From Nannochloropsis salina CCMP1776 (Eukaryota > Sar > Eustigmatophyceae > Eustigmatales > Monodopsidaceae): 64,000 nt of DNA. A program made the position numbers and the translations under genes. The notes below the pieces were generated by a model. It was given only the letters and a program-made list of their open reading frames with translations. It searched no databases and was not told the origin of the DNA. The DNA is taken from NCBI GenBank assembly GCA_004565275.1, contig SDOX01000128.1:372839-436838 (forward strand), written 5' to 3'. Positions 1 to 12,120 of the stretch are shown one piece after another; position 1 is the stretch's first letter; each line of letters starts with the position of its first letter.

Positions 1-1386
1 CCGCGGACGGCCGGGTCCTCTACGTCTGCGACACGGATGCGCACGCCCTGAGGGCCATTGACCTGGAGAAGAAGGTGGTGTCGACGCTGGCGGGGAACGG
101 GGAACAGGGCTTTGACTATACGGGCGGCAAGGGACGGAGGGAGCAATACCTGAGCTCCCCCTGGGACGTGGTCCTGAAACCCGCTGCGGCCGGTACCTCG
201 ACCTTGCTGGTGGCTATGGCAGGCACGCATCAGATCTGGGAGGTGGATGCCCTCTCGGGCCTGGCTCGGTGTTATTCGGGCACTGGACGGGAGGCGGAGA
301 CGAACGCGGGGAATCGCATCGACGTCGCGTGGGCCCAGCCCTCGGGTCTGGCCGTGGGAGGGCAGGCCTTGTACGTGGCTGACTCCGAGTCCAGGTGAGT
401 GGCAGGGGCCTGGGGAGGGGAGGCGGAGACGGAGGGGGGCGTGCTTTGCCTGACGGTAGCTATCTTTCCCTCTTTCCGTGTCACCCTTCTTCTTCAGCAC
501 TGTGCGAGAATTGAGCCTGGAAGGCAGCGGCAAGAGCCGCACGCTAGTGGGTGGGGCTCTTGGGACCTCTCTCTTCGCCTTCGGAGACAAGGACGGAAAG
601 GGGGCGCAGGCGCGGCTGCAGCACCCGCTCGCGGTCTCAGTGGTCCGTGGAGACTCCCAGGTGGTGGTCGCCGACTCCTACAACCACAAACTGAAGCTTG
701 TGGACCCAACGCAAGGCACAGTGAAGACCTTGGTGGGCTCGGGGAGGCCGGGGCTGAGGGACGGAAAGCAGAAGCAAGGAGAGCTGTGGGAGCCTGGCGG
801 TTTGGCTTCCGACCCCACCAACCCCAACCTCCTCTGGGTGGCAGACACCAATAACCACGCTGTGCGCGTGTTCGACCTGGCAAGCAACGCGCTGACCACT
901 TTCGCGCTGGACAAGGACGTGCCCAAGGCCGAGGCGGGGGCCAGTGGGAAAGAAGCGGGGAGGGGCAGGCCGAGTGAGCGGTCCATTTTGAATCGACGTC
1001 GGAGCCGCGTTGTCGACTTGGGGTCTGTGGCGAAACAGGGTCGCGTGCAATTGCAAGTTGACGTGCCGGAGGGGTTACAGTTCACAGCGACCCGCACGAG
1101 CGAATGGCAGCTGGTTGGAGCAGGTGCTGCGGCTGATACCCGCGGCATCATCAACAAGGAGAGCGGAGCCAAGGGGATGGCGATAGTGACGATCCCGTCA
1201 ACGGTGGAGGACGGGGCGATGGTGGAATTAGAAAGCGCGGTGTATTTCTGCGAGGAGGAGAAAGGCGTCTGTCGAACAGATGGCGTCGTCTTTCGCTTGC
1301 AAGTGAAAAACGGTGGGCCGTCCAGGATCGTGGCCTCTCACGTCGTGGAACGGGCGTCATCGAAACCCCGCGTGGGTGCTGCGTGA
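1..1386 (+). CDS. NHL-repeat protein, NHLRC2-type (5' partial)
   Basis: The 3' part of a beta-propeller protein. The reading frame is already open at base 3, so the start lies outside the window. Exons are 3-394 and 498-1386; the 103-base intron has a clean gtgagt donor and ttcttcag acceptor and joins in phase (ADSES|STVREL). At least four NHL-type blades are visible: DGRVLYVCDTDAHALRAIDL, ALYVADSE, VVVADSYNHKLKLVD and LLWVADTNNHAVRVFDL. They are followed by a Gly-poor C-terminal beta-rich stretch of about 150 residues, as in NHLRC2. Family members carry an N-terminal thioredoxin-like domain, which would lie upstream. About 426 residues are present here. The family assignment comes from the propeller plus this C-terminal extension. 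The cellular role is not evident from the sequence. Confidence 0.85.
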
Positions 1387-1565
1387 TGTAGTTGTCTCTG
1401 TCATGGACTAGTCCGGAAAGAACAAAATGCTTTATTTTCGTAATTGACTGCGACGATTCATAATAATGAAAGTTTATTGAAAAGCAAGGACTGGAAACTC
1501 CATGTCGGACTCGCTCGCTTGAATTCACGTTTTCTCTCTTGGTATATACCTCACAGCTTGCGTTC

Positions 1566-2725
1566 ATGATCGAAAATGCAGGGAGCTTGCTTTTTGGATT
1601 TGGAATCATATCAGATGTTCAATACGCCGACCGCGGTAAGATTTCGGAGTCGGAGTCAAAAGGGTGAAGGTCGAGCACATCGAAGCGCATAATCTCATTT
1701 TTTGGCCGGTAATTCTTCATTTGATGCTAGACGACGGTCATAACTACACCAAAACAAAAGACCGATATTATCGGACGGGCTTAATACGTCTGCGACAAGC
1801 GGTCCAGGCCTGGGTCCGCGAACGTGTCCACGCGCCAACCCCGTATTTCGTGCTCCAGCTCGGAGACCTTATCGATGGACATGCTGCCTCCTCTGCCTTA
1901 GGATCGGAGGAAACATTGAAAAGGGCATTAAAGGAGTTTGAGCCACTCCAGGACTGCGTTGTACATCACTGCGTGGGCAATCATGAGCTGTACAACAATG
2001 CGTGCCGTGATTACTGGAAGCGCTATTACCGTAGCACTCGAGAGCATGAGCCACCAGGAGCCTCGTCGACACCTCCACAAGCACCCAGCACTCCTCGTCG
2101 AGCACTTTATTATGCCTTTACCCCACATCCAAAGTTTTGTTTCGTGAAGTTGGACACCTATGACGTATCGATTCTGGGATCAGAGCCCGAGAGCACAGAG
2201 CGAGCCGATGCGGAACGTTACTTGCAAAAAAATCCCAACAAGGATAGGAACAGTCCTTTGGGCCTGAAGGGTCTTGACCGGCGATTTGTGCTGTACAACG
2301 GTGGCGTGGGGAGCGCTCAATTAAGCTGGCTTCGAAAGACCTTACAAGCTGCTGGGATTAGAGGGTGCGAGCACGTCGTGATCTTCTCGCATATTCCCCT
2401 CCACCCCGACGCCTGCAGTCCTGAATGTTTGCTTTGGAATTACGCTGAGATTTTGCAGATTCTGGCAGAAACCCCTGGTCTTGTGAAGGTCTGTCTTTCA
2501 GGTCACGCGCACGAAGCCCGGGTCATTCGCGATGGCTCAAGCGGCATCGTCCACTACGTGCTCGATACTCCACTAGAGCAGCGCCCGCCAAAGCAGAACG
2601 CCTACAGCATGGCACGTGTCTACACAGACCAAATTGTGATACGAGGTCAAGGGGCAAATAGAGATGTCCAATGCCAACTCACGACAATGAACGACATCCG
2701 ATGTGATCCCACTCAGAAAACTTAA
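1566..2725 (+). CDS. Metallophosphoesterase, ADPRM-like (ADP-ribose/CDP-alcohol diphosphatase type)
   Basis: A calcineurin-like phosphoesterase of 354 residues in two exons, 1566-1635 and 1731-2725. The short first exon matters because it supplies the first metal ligand (FGIISDVQYAD). It joins in phase to DDGHNYTKTKDRYYR, a signature seen in manganese-dependent ADP-ribose/CDP-alcohol diphosphatases. The other metal-binding blocks follow in order: QLGDLIDG, VGNHELYN, FSHIPLHPDA and LSGHAHEA. All expected Asp/His/Asn ligands are present, so the enzyme looks active. Known family members hydrolyse ADP-ribose, IDP-ribose and CDP-glycerol or CDP-choline. The substrate here is inferred only from the family. 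No signal peptide is apparent, which suggests a cytosolic protein. It ends 500 bases before the convergent clpB gene. Confidence 0.88.
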
Positions 2726-3225
2726 GAGTAAAACAGACGGTGAAGGTGTCAGAAAAAGACGTGTTAGCCTCGCATTTCTCATATATTATTTGTTTTCCTT
2801 AATAGCCTTTTCTGGACCTTGTTCCGCCTCGTCACTGCAAAAAAGCTGTGCCGACCTTAACACTATCTTTCCAATCATTCCTCCTCAATTTCGACACATT
2901 TCTCTCTCTGCCTTTTGGTGGGCGGAACGGCAGTGTTCCTTTCTTGTCTCTTCGTCGCCATCAATCAAATTCCTCACTTCGTAGCGAGAGATTTCCCCCA
3001 TCACATCGCCTTCTTCGCACTCCAAGTCGTCTCCTTCCAAGAAAACCGTGTAAAGAGAATAGCTTTCAACTGAAGATCCACCCCTTGCTTGACACTATAC
3101 ATTCGAAGCTTTGTTTCTCACTCTTCTCTTCATGGGAACTTATCTAATCCTTTACCGTCCTTTCAATAGACTCTCTCATATTTCGATCCCCAGAAGTCAC
3201 TCTGTCAAGGAACGGAGATCCTGCC
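2726..3225. other. Gap between convergent genes
   Basis: Holds the 3' untranslated regions of the phosphoesterase (+) and clpB (-). It is pyrimidine-rich on the + strand from about 2850 to 3170. No gene is seen. Confidence 0.6.
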
Positions 3226-6200
3226 TTATGCGCTGACTAACTTTGGCTCGTCGGCAGGGGCATTGTCGCTCTTGCCGACGCTTCCCTCACCAGCTTTCTC
3301 TACCTCGGGCGGTAATTCGCGTGAAAGGATTTTCAGGCCCTCGATCGGATTCGAATCGATGAAAATACACGAGTTGGGGGCAAATTCTCCCCTCAAAATG
3401 CCCTTGGCGATCACATTCTCCACCTCGCGTTGAATAGCACGCTTCAGAGGCCTGGCACCGAACTGCGGGTCGTACCCAACCTCTGCGATCCAGTCCATAG
3501 CGGCGTCCGTCACCTCCACCTTGATATTACGCTCCGCCAAACGGCTCTCCATCCGTAGGAGCTCCAAACGCACCACGCTTTTCATCTGATCCTTGCGCAA
3601 CGAACTGAAAATGACGAATTCATCCACGCGATTCAAAAATTCGGGTCGGAACTGCTCTTTCATTGCCTGGAACACCACTTCCTTCATCTCTGCGTCCTTC
3701 TCCGGGTCCCCGCCCAGAGAGAGGATGGCGTCCGAGCCGATGTTAGAGGTGAAGATGATGATGGAATTTTTAAAGTTGACCGTGTTTCCCTGTGCGTCGG
3801 TGAGAATCCCGTCGTCCAGCAACTGGAGCATCACGTTAAAAATCGTCGGATGCGCCTTCTCCATCTCGTCGAAGAGGATGACGCTGTAAGGTCGGCGCCG
3901 CACAGCATTCGTAAGCTGACCGCCCTCGTCGTATCCTGTGCCCCGTGAGTGAGTGGATCAGATTACGGAAAGAGACAGCCAATCGACCGTCGCAAAGACA
4001 TGTGTGCAGGTGTGCTGATGCATGCAAACCACGCATGTTGCCCACCTCCACCAGTCAGGACCGTTACAGGCCAAATACGCAGAAACAGAGTCAATTGTCT
4101 TTTTCACTACTTACCAACGTAGCCTGGAGGGGAGCCAATCAATTTCGACTGCAATGGGGATGGGAAAGAAAGCAAATAGCATCGTACAGAGTCAGATGAA
4201 TTCAAGAAATGTTCCGTGAATGGGGTATCGGCCGTGCAAAAACCATTTCAGAATCTGTGGACTTACCAGACTGTGTGATTCCATCATCTCCGACATATCG
4301 ATGCGAATCTGCAAGGTTAAAATGGGGGAAGCATGGTGAGCATCACATGATTCAAACAAAGCCAGACCCTTCTGCCGTGGCCGGGAGACGCCTTTCCTTC
4401 CTCCTCCCCACCCCTTGCTTACCATGGCATTTTCATCGTCGAACATGTACCCGGCCAATTTCTTGGCGAGCAATGTCTTCCCCACGCCCGTGGGGCCTAG
4501 GAAGACGAGGGAGGCAATCGGTCTGTTCGGGTCCGAGAGGCCGGCGCGGCTCCGTTGGATCGCCTCCGCCACTGCCCGCACGGCGTCGTCCTGACCCACT
4601 ACTTGCTTGTGCAGCTCATCCTCCAGGCCCAGCAGCTTGTCGCGCTCGCTTTCCAGGAGTTTTGAGACAGGAATACCCGTCCACTTGGCCACGATCCCTG
4701 ATATGTCGTCCACCATCACCGTGTCCCGCAGCATCCGCTTGCTTTCCCCTCCCCCCCCGACCGCTGCCGCCGCCTGCTTCTCCACTTCCGCTTCGGCTTG
4801 GTGCAACTCAGTTTCCAGTTTCGCAAGCTCGCCGTACTTCAACTGTGCAGCTTTCCCCAGGTCGTACTCGCGCTCCGCCGCCTCAATCTGCACCTTGACC
4901 TGGTCGATTTTCTCCTTAAGTTCCTGAATGACCACCACGCCCTTCCGCTCGAATTCCCACGCGGCTGTCAGCTCCTGTTGCTTCTTTTTGAGTTCCGCCA
5001 TTTCCTTCTCCACCTTTGCCAGACGGCGGGCCGAGTCGGGGCTGCTGCTTTCGTTCTCCAACGAAATCTTCGCCATTTCCAGCTGTATCAACTTCCGGTC
5101 GATTTCATCCACCGCCTGGGGCTTGGACGTGACCTCGATGTTCAGCTTGGCCGCCGCCTCGTCCACGAGATCGATGGCCTTGTCAGGGAGGAAGCGGTCG
5201 GAAATGTATCGGTGGGAAAGTTGTGCGGCCGCCACCAGGGACGAGTCGCGGATGCGCACTCCGTGGTGCACCTCATATCGGTCCTTCAAGCCCCGGAGGA
5301 TGGCGATGGTGTCCTCCACACTGGGCTGCTCCACCATGACTTGCTGAAAGCGTCGCTCCAAGGCCTTGTCCTTCTCGATAAATTGCTTGTACTCCGCCAA
5401 GGTGGTGGCTCCGATGCAGCGGAGCTCCCCCCGAGCCAGCATGGGTTTGAGCAGATTGCTCGCGTCCATGGCGCCGGACGTAGCCCCAGCCCCCACGACC
5501 GTGTGGATCTCGTCGATAAACATGATGATCTGCCCGTTGCTTTCCGTAACCTCTTTCAAGACCGCCTTCAGGCGCTCTTCGAACTCTCCACGGTACTTGG
5601 CGCCCGCGATCAGCGCGCCCATGTCCAAGGCGACCAGGCGGCGCTTCTTGAGGGGCTCCGGCACATCCCCCGAGACGATGCGCTGGGCCAGGCCCTCCGC
5701 GATCGCTGTCTTCCCCACGCCCGGCTCGCCCAGCAGGATTGGATTGTTCTTGGTGCGGCGACTGAGGATTTGGATGGTCCGGCGGATCTCATCGTCCCGG
5801 CCGATGACCGGGTCCAGCTTCCCGTCCTTGGCCGCCTGGGTCAGGTCTCTCGAGTACTGCTCCAGCGCCTCGTACGAGGCCTCAGGGGTGCGGCTAGTCA
5901 CCACGTTGTTGCCTCGAATGGAGGCAATGGCCTCCCGGATCTGCGCCTCCGTCACCCCTTGCTTGGTGAGGGCGGGCTTGAGGAAGCGCGAGTCGTGGGC
6001 TACCAGGCCGAGGAGGAGGTGCTCCACAGAGACGTACTGGTCGCGCATGGCGTCCCGCTCTTTAAAGGCTTCGTCCAGCACCTTTTGTAGGGTGTTGGAC
6101 ATCATCTATCGGGGACGAAGGGGCGGGAGGATAGCGAGGGGAGGTGACGTCAGTGCCCAGACATCGAGGGACGCGCATCCCCCTCTCATGTTCTCATCGT

Positions 6201-6910
6201 CGTAGATACTTAACACGCACGCATAATCGCGACACATCCTGTGCCGCGTCAAGATTCATAGGTTAATGGCCCTCGAATTCAAGTGTCAATGCTTGGCGCG
6301 GCACTCGGCGGTGTTGGTCGCAACACAAACGTCTCTCCTGTCCTCTGCCCCATCCCACGATCTAAACCTAACGCACCTTGTTCGAGGCATCCGGGACCTT
6401 GGGCTGGCTCGCGATGTAGTTATCCAGTTCAGTCTCAAGCTGAGACAGCTTGACACCCGCTTTAAAGAAAACCCTGTTCGCCAAAGCCTGAGGGCCCTCC
6501 TCCAACAGGGACTTGAGCAGAATCTCATTATCGATGAACTGGCACTCCAACCTCGTGGCCAGTTGCGGCAGCCGAGTGATGACGTCCCACGCTTTCTCCG
6601 TATAACTTTCTGCAGACATCTGATTATTATTCTTGGTGCTCATCATGGTTGTGGAGCCGCGACTGCGACTGCGAATGTCCATGCGGACATCGGTGCTGCT
6701 CAGTAAGCCGCTCAATCCATAGGTTGACACACAACTCTGAAACCTTGCAGCGGGCACGATGGCTTTAGACGTGGGAGCAGTAAACCGTGACCCTTGAAAG
6801 GGCAATAAGAACGCTAGTGCGCTTTGTGAAGTGCACGCAGCCACTAACAGTGTGGTGGTGCAAGCCGTAGGAAGGAAGTTGATCCGTCTGCCCCTACTTT
6901 TGGTCGCCAT
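3226..6910 (-). CDS. clpB: Plastid-targeted ClpB/Hsp100 disaggregase
   Basis: A protein disaggregase that works with Hsp70 to rescue aggregated proteins. Five exons (6910-6377, 6105-4423, 4308-4267, 4148-4115, 3935-3226) sum to exactly 1001 codons, giving 1000 residues. Exon 1 carries a signal peptide ending in SALAFLLPF (ASAFAP-type), a transit-like stretch and the first half of the Clp-N domain ([12 protein letters not shown] to [10 protein letters not shown]). Exon 2 has the second Clp-N repeat, Walker A1 GEPGVGKT, Walker B IIMFIDE, the long middle coiled coil and Walker A2 GPTGVGKT. The tiny 42- and 34-base exons encode [13 protein letters not shown] and [11 protein letters not shown], which fit the family without a gap. 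Exon 5 has VILFDE and the C-terminal domain. It is the plastid form, not the cytosolic Hsp101 form, because of the bipartite presequence. Confidence 0.95.
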
Positions 6911-7480
6911 GTTTCCAATAATTTCTGCAGCAGCTTGCAGTGCTTTCCTTTTACAGTGTCCTTGATGTTGCTATGTACTTATGAGAGACAAGACATGGAC
7001 CAAAACGGTGAGGCGTAATGATAGGCATGATTTTTCCTCATAGAGGAGAAACGCTGCTTGTCAGAGTTGAAGAGACCTCCTCTGATGTGCAAAGGGAAGG
7101 CAGATAGCTGAAGGGACGAAACACGATTGTGCCGTTTCGCGTAGACTCGTAACACCACACGGTTCATAAATGCTATTGGAGAGTTCATAACAACAACACA
7201 ACAAACCTGAAACCAAACACAGGTCCACATACACCCTACCACAGTGCGAAGCGCAGGCGTGGCAGCCCCCTTCTCCTTCGAGAACACGGGACGCGTTGCG
7301 CCGGGAGGTTAAAACAGGAAGTCCGTTTCGTTTGGGGGCTTGCAAAATGCAGCAACAAAAACCGTTGGACGTCTCTGCGGCGTGCACATCCAGCGTGTAG
7401 ATATGTATTTTGTGCATTTTCTGTTCGCCATGACGTGCTATCCCACCGATTCTCATTAGCTTTTTACGCGCAGGCCCAAA
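6911..7480. promoter_or_regulatory. Intergenic region between divergent genes
   Basis: 570 bases between the clpB start (-) and the next + strand reading frame. It presumably holds both promoters. No heat-shock element or TATA box could be assigned with confidence. Confidence 0.35.
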
Positions 7481-8422
7481 ATGCTTGCTGTGGAGGCTTT
7501 CCAGCAGTTTGATTCGGTGGCGCCGACTCCAAGACCGTACATGCCACGTTTCTGTCCGCGGCGTCCACATGCTGCCCACCATCGTCTTCAGGGGTACTCT
7601 ATTGATAACGTTCAACGCCCGGTACATACATGTATTACTTCAAATACTATACTTTCCGCCTTGAAGTCGGTCCGACCGAAGCTCCGTCGACCAGCATGGG
7701 CTATGACGGAAGCTCAGGCGGAGCAAGAGTCGAAGAATGGTCAAGAACGCGAGGCAGAAGTGACAGCACTTTTAATCTTTTTCGACAATCTGAATGTCGA
7801 CGAGGATGAGGACATGGATATCGCTCACGCGCAGATGAGCGACGGCGCTTCGTCCTCCGTATGTATATCACCAATCCCAACGCCCTTGTATGAAGCCACA
7901 AATCCCAATGAAACTCCTACTTCACCAACTCGTGAAGATCGTCAAAGAATTGAAGAATTTGACAGAGACGCCCTAGGAAAAAGCGAGGCATTTGAGCCCG
8001 CTGCAGCACGTCTTTCTCCCGAACCCGGAAATACGCGGGACACACCCCACCCAGGACCTGTGCACTCTCTGAAGTCTGCCCTCATGCTGTTCCAGCGGCA
8101 TTCAGTCCAAGCCGCATCTGGCGATGAGAAGGGGATAAGAATAGGGAGCAAAGGATCTTTTACTCCATTTTCACGTTCGCTATCGTCATCGCAATCACGG
8201 CAATCCATCGAATGCAACCTCTCTGGCCAAGACCAACCAAAGGTGGCGAGCGACATTTTGAGGGTTAAAGTGTCGTCAAAGGGGGGGGAAGAAAAGGAAG
8301 AGTGTGGAGGGGGTTGGCCCCTTCCAATGCCAAGGGTGGTAGTCATTGACGAAGAGGGTGGGTTACGTCGCCGACGGCTTTCAGCACATCATCCTTATTG
8401 GCACGAGAATCCAGCGCTCTGA
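7481..8422 (+). CDS. Hypothetical protein, Ser/acidic-rich, probably disordered
   Basis: An uninterrupted frame of 313 codons from ATG 7481. I recognise no domain. The N-terminal 74 residues are Pro/Arg-rich and may be untranslated. An alternative ATG at 7703 begins MTEAQAEQESKNGQEREAEV and gives a 239-residue protein that looks more natural. The body has an acidic patch (DNLNVDEDEDMDIAHA), Ser/Thr-Pro clusters (PTPLYEATNPNETPTSP), a Ser-rich run (SFTPFSRSLSSSQSRQS) and an Arg-rich tail. This resembles a phosphorylated, intrinsically disordered regulator, but no function is claimed. It lies divergent to clpB and convergent with the ABHD gene, 223 bases away. An acceptor-like site just before 7481 (ttttacgcgcag) leaves room for an upstream exon. 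Confidence 0.5.
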   Translation: MLAVEAFQQFDSVAPTPRPYMPRFCPRRPHAAHHRLQGYSIDNVQRPVHTCITSNTILSALKSVRPKLRRPAWAMTEAQAEQESKNGQEREAEVTALLIFFDNLNVDEDEDMDIAHAQMSDGASSSVCISPIPTPLYEATNPNETPTSPTREDRQRIEEFDRDALGKSEAFEPAAARLSPEPGNTRDTPHPGPVHSLKSALMLFQRHSVQAASGDEKGIRIGSKGSFTPFSRSLSSSQSRQSIECNLSGQDQPKVASDILRVKVSSKGGEEKEECGGGWPLPMPRVVVIDEEGGLRRRRLSAHHPYWHENPAL

Positions 8423-8645
8423 CTAAATGATGCGGACCTTAGAAGCAACAGCGTTAGCATAGCAGCACAATTGACCGTCCCAGACGCTACGCTCAAACAC
8501 GCGGTTTGGTAATCAAGGCCTGAACATTCATTATTTTGATTTATGTACATCATTCGGGGTTGCACACTTTCTACAAACCGTTTCCCTCAAGAAGCCGTCC
8601 TTTCTGCCCTAGACTACCCTCTAGGCCACTCCATCTCCCTCTCCC

Positions 8646-10247
8646 TCATGCGACCGCCTTGCCATGCCCCGCGCCGTCCACACTTCCCATGAATGTGTGT
8701 AGCTCGTCTGTCCACTGCGGGTACGCATACATGTTGCTGTGGCCGGCTTGGGAAAACTCCGCGAACCAGACGTCCTCCAACGTCTCGGGGCGCTCGCGTA
8801 GCCTGGCGAGTCGCGCCGTGTGGTAGAGCTCCTCCCCCAGGTGGAAGGGGATCATGCGGTCGCGGCGACCGTGGAGGATGATGATGGGCTGCTGCACCTG
8901 CTGGATGTATTCGAGGGAGGGGAAACGCTCGTGCATGGAGAGGATAAGGGCGTGCTTGAAGAAAGGGAGGAGACGGAAGGGCAGCGCGCTGGGGTGGTAA
9001 AGCGCGGCCATACTCAGATTGGTAAAGGGGGCTTCCAGGATCACGCCGCTCGGGGTGACAGAATTGGCCTGCCGACCTGCTTGGACGTCGCCGGCGTCGG
9101 GTCTTCTGGCGACCAGAGACCCAGGAGCTGCTGGCGCCGACTCCTTGGCATCGGAAGACGAGGGCGAGAGAGATGAGAAGTCCGGGGCATCCGAGCACTC
9201 CGGTGTCAGTGCCGCGACCAGAGGGAGGTGCCTGGCCAGCTCCAAGGCCACACATGCCCCCAGGGAGTGTCCGTACAGGAAGACTTGCGCGCCGCCCTCG
9301 CCCCTGCCTGCCCGCTCCTCAACCCATGCCCACAGAGCCCGCGCATCCAGAGCCAAGCCTTCCTCGGAGGGCCAGCCCGTGGAGTCCCCGAACCCCCGAT
9401 AGTCGACCGTCACAACGTGCGCCTGCATGGTCGCCGCGAGCGCCTTGATAAGCTCGACCCGATTGAATTGGCCCCGGGTGGCCGCATTCCCGTGGAAGTA
9501 CAGGACGATCCGAGACTCTGGATGGCCCATGGCCTCGTCGAAGAATTCCTCACGGGCCCGGCTGTCCAAAGGGAGGCGACTGGCTGCAGCCGCGACCTGG
9601 TGGGAGGGCAGGACATGCCACCCCTTCAATAGCATCCCGTCGGCGGTGTGGACTTCGATGTTCCGGGCATGCGGGAGTCGGAAAGCGACTAGATCGGTGA
9701 GCTCCCTGGAGGGTGGCCACCGGACCCAATGAAGGTAGGTGATGAGCCCGTGCGCTTCCGGCACCGTGAGAAGGAGAGTGGTTGCCAGGATCCACAGCCC
9801 TGCGATTCCAGCCAAGAGTTTCGAAGACAGGTTCCATTGGGCGACTTCCAGCTTCAATTTGTTATGCTCAGCCCTGCGTCCAGCCCCCCGTGCCTTCTCA
9901 AGCCGCTCCTGTCGGTGCGGTTCTGGCACGCGGGCACGTCGCTGTGCCCGTAAGGCCTGGTCATGTAGCGGTCGGTCGATTCCGTTTTTCCACGCTTGTT
10001 GCTCTTGTCCGCGAGGCGGCGGAGGAGATAAGGAGCAGCATGATGCTACTGCAGAGCAGGAGGAAGACGATGGGGAATGGGGCGCGGCGGCCGCGTGCCG
10101 CGGGGTACTGTCTTGGTGAAGCTGGGATGCAACACCGCCACAAGGCCCACCCTGCGACTTTGCTGCAGTCGGGCATGCAGAAACACTCGCGCAGCCGGCG
10201 CATCCTGAATACGGCAATTGACGTGCCTTCCCTACACCTGCATACAT
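8646..10247 (-). CDS. Alpha/beta hydrolase, ABHD12-type membrane lipase
   Basis: A serine hydrolase of about 533 residues. ABHD12 relatives hydrolyse monoacylglycerols and lysophosphatidylserine. After a Ser/Pro/Arg-rich N-terminal part comes one strong membrane segment (LLAGIAGLWILATTLLLTV). The catalytic domain follows, with the oxyanion-hole region YFHGNAATRG, the strand VVTVDYRGFGDSTGWPSEEG, the nucleophile elbow GHSLGA (Ser), the acid loop ILHGRRDRMIP (Asp) and the catalytic His in QAGHSNMYAYPQW. The triad is complete. A poorly conserved insert of about 60 residues sits after GHSLGACVALELARHLP. The frame stays open upstream to about 10322 but only with a GTG, so ATG 10247 is taken as the start. 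The N-terminal 100 residues are low-complexity, and an undetected intron there is possible. The C-terminus is convergent with the hypothetical gene at 7481. Confidence 0.85.
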   Translation of the reverse strand: MYAGVGKARQLPYSGCAGCASVSACPTAAKSQGGPCGGVASQLHQDSTPRHAAAAPHSPSSSSCSAVASCCSLSPPPPRGQEQQAWKNGIDRPLHDQALRAQRRARVPEPHRQERLEKARGAGRRAEHNKLKLEVAQWNLSSKLLAGIAGLWILATTLLLTVPEAHGLITYLHWVRWPPSRELTDLVAFRLPHARNIEVHTADGMLLKGWHVLPSHQVAAAASRLPLDSRAREEFFDEAMGHPESRIVLYFHGNAATRGQFNRVELIKALAATMQAHVVTVDYRGFGDSTGWPSEEGLALDARALWAWVEERAGRGEGGAQVFLYGHSLGACVALELARHLPLVAALTPECSDAPDFSSLSPSSSDAKESAPAAPGSLVARRPDAGDVQAGRQANSVTPSGVILEAPFTNLSMAALYHPSALPFRLLPFFKHALILSMHERFPSLEYIQQVQQPIIILHGRRDRMIPFHLGEELYHTARLARLRERPETLEDVWFAEFSQAGHSNMYAYPQWTDELHTFMGSVDGAGHGKAVA

Positions 10248-12120
10248 GATATCTGGGGGAGACAAAGGTGGGGTGAACGACTGAATGCCATCATGGCGGG
10301 GTAAATTGTGCCGTGGTGGCACGCATCTTTGTCATCCCGGATTTTTGGGAACATGGATGAGTTTCTTACGATGTGACTGACTCGGCATGACATTGTGAAA
10401 TGCCTGTGATCGAGTTTGGCCTGTCTTGATTGCTTGCACGCCGCCTTATGCGGACAGCTTTCCCGTTCTCTTTGTGTCGACGTGAGCCTAAGCAGCCTGT
10501 CGCCTAGGCGAACTCTGCCCGGCCACTGGGCGAGGGGCTGCGTGACGGCACGTCGTCTGTGTGGCACAAGTAGGATGAAAGACTCCGCCGTGTACACCCC
10601 ACTTAAAGCCTGGTACGCATACGCACCAGAGTTCATCACTAAAAAAGTAGTTTTCCAAGTCAGGAGAGCGAACAGCACGTCCTTGGTCGCGAAAAAGAGC
10701 ATCAAAAGCGGAGCTGTCACAGGCGGGAAAGGGCAAGTACAAGCAAGAAGCAACAGCCTCGAGCGGAAAAGAATCTAGTACTTATAGGAAGGGTAGAGCC
10801 AAGACATTGTACACTATGGAAGAAAACGTATGAGTAGAACTTTTTCCTTGGCGAAAGAAAAGTGAACTAAATTAAGAATTGGCATTTATCCAGGCATGTT
10901 TGTCAACGAGAAGTGGACGTTACTATTGATACATCTCTAAAAGCAAAACAGTATTAACTTGTGTGTCGGGTCAAACACGATGGCTGACGACATGTTGTCT
11001 CGGGAAGCCAATCAAGTATCTATCGTCTATAGAAGAGAAAAAGTGTTTTGGATAGAAGCGTAGTCGAGGCATACGCTAGGGAGACATAGATCAGAACTGC
11101 ACAAACAGAACAAGCGTCCGTTACAGAAAGTTGCCCGTCCCCGTATGGTACAATGAAACTTTATGAACTATGTAAGATACGTTGATATGATGGTTCAGGA
11201 GGACTTCCTAGTTACGCGATGATAAAGCGGGCGACTTTCAGGAAGTGGAAGCGCGCTTCCAGCCTCATCCCTCTCACCTTTTTCAGCTCGATCTTAGCCT
11301 CCTTTACGTTTTATTGGCTTGTGAATGTCGCGTGCTGCACTTTCAACCCTGCTCCATCCTTATCATTGCATACTTTGGAGGGATGAGGGCGCTTGTACTT
11401 CAGACACAACTTCCATCCCGCCAACCCAATTCCCACCACGTCACTTAAACGGTCTTTACACGAATACCTGGTCGTCTTACATTTTAGTCAGGGAGAGTAT
11501 GCGATTATTCCTCTTTGAAAGATGTAAAATGTTCGAAAAGAGGCTTTATTTGCTCGAGAGGTCAAGATCAAACTTTAAGCCAAGTTGGATGCACCCAGCT
11601 CGGGAAGATCAAACATTTAAGGCCACTTTCATACATTCATCCGGAACACAAAACAGTGAAACTAAAACCAGGAAGCTCTTAAGAAGTCCAACTCAAAGCA
11701 GACCTGATTTCCTTCGCTTATAAGATAAAAATTTCTAGCGGCACCAAGCATTGTCCATCCGTTCAGGTCGAGAAACACCACGAGAGAGACGATCGCTCGC
11801 TCGCCCCCGCCTCAACGTGTGACCGTTACTTGCAAATCCTGCGTGCCATTCCATCCTCCTGCTGACAGGTGGACCGAGAATGCGCAAGGGTCGTGACCCC
11901 TTGTATTTTTGATCGCGAGTGAGGATGAGACATTGCATCATTTAATCAGGAAACTGGAATTCCTCAAATTCGCTCCCATTACCAAGCCAGGGACCTCCGA
12001 CGAGACAGGAAATTGAAACGCAGGAAGGAAAAAAATATACATGGAGAGATACGACAAAAATCTTGGTGTGTATATAACAAAAGAACCTTGAGCCTTAACA
12101 TGTGACACTGCCTTAAGTAT
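10248..12120. other. Long gene-poor stretch
   Basis: About 1.9 kb between the divergent ABHD and CH-protein genes. From about 10780 to 11750 it is clearly more A+T-rich than the surrounding coding DNA. Only short open frames without family features occur, including one spanning 10232-10753 on the minus strand. No tRNA or repeat was found. Confidence 0.5.

Noticed and set aside
4798-6090. Long + strand open frame opposite clpB
   Set aside because: It is the antisense shadow of a well-supported ClpB exon and has no family features of its own.
10232-10753. 173-codon minus frame upstream of ABHD12
   Set aside because: No family feature, no clear start, and low-complexity composition.
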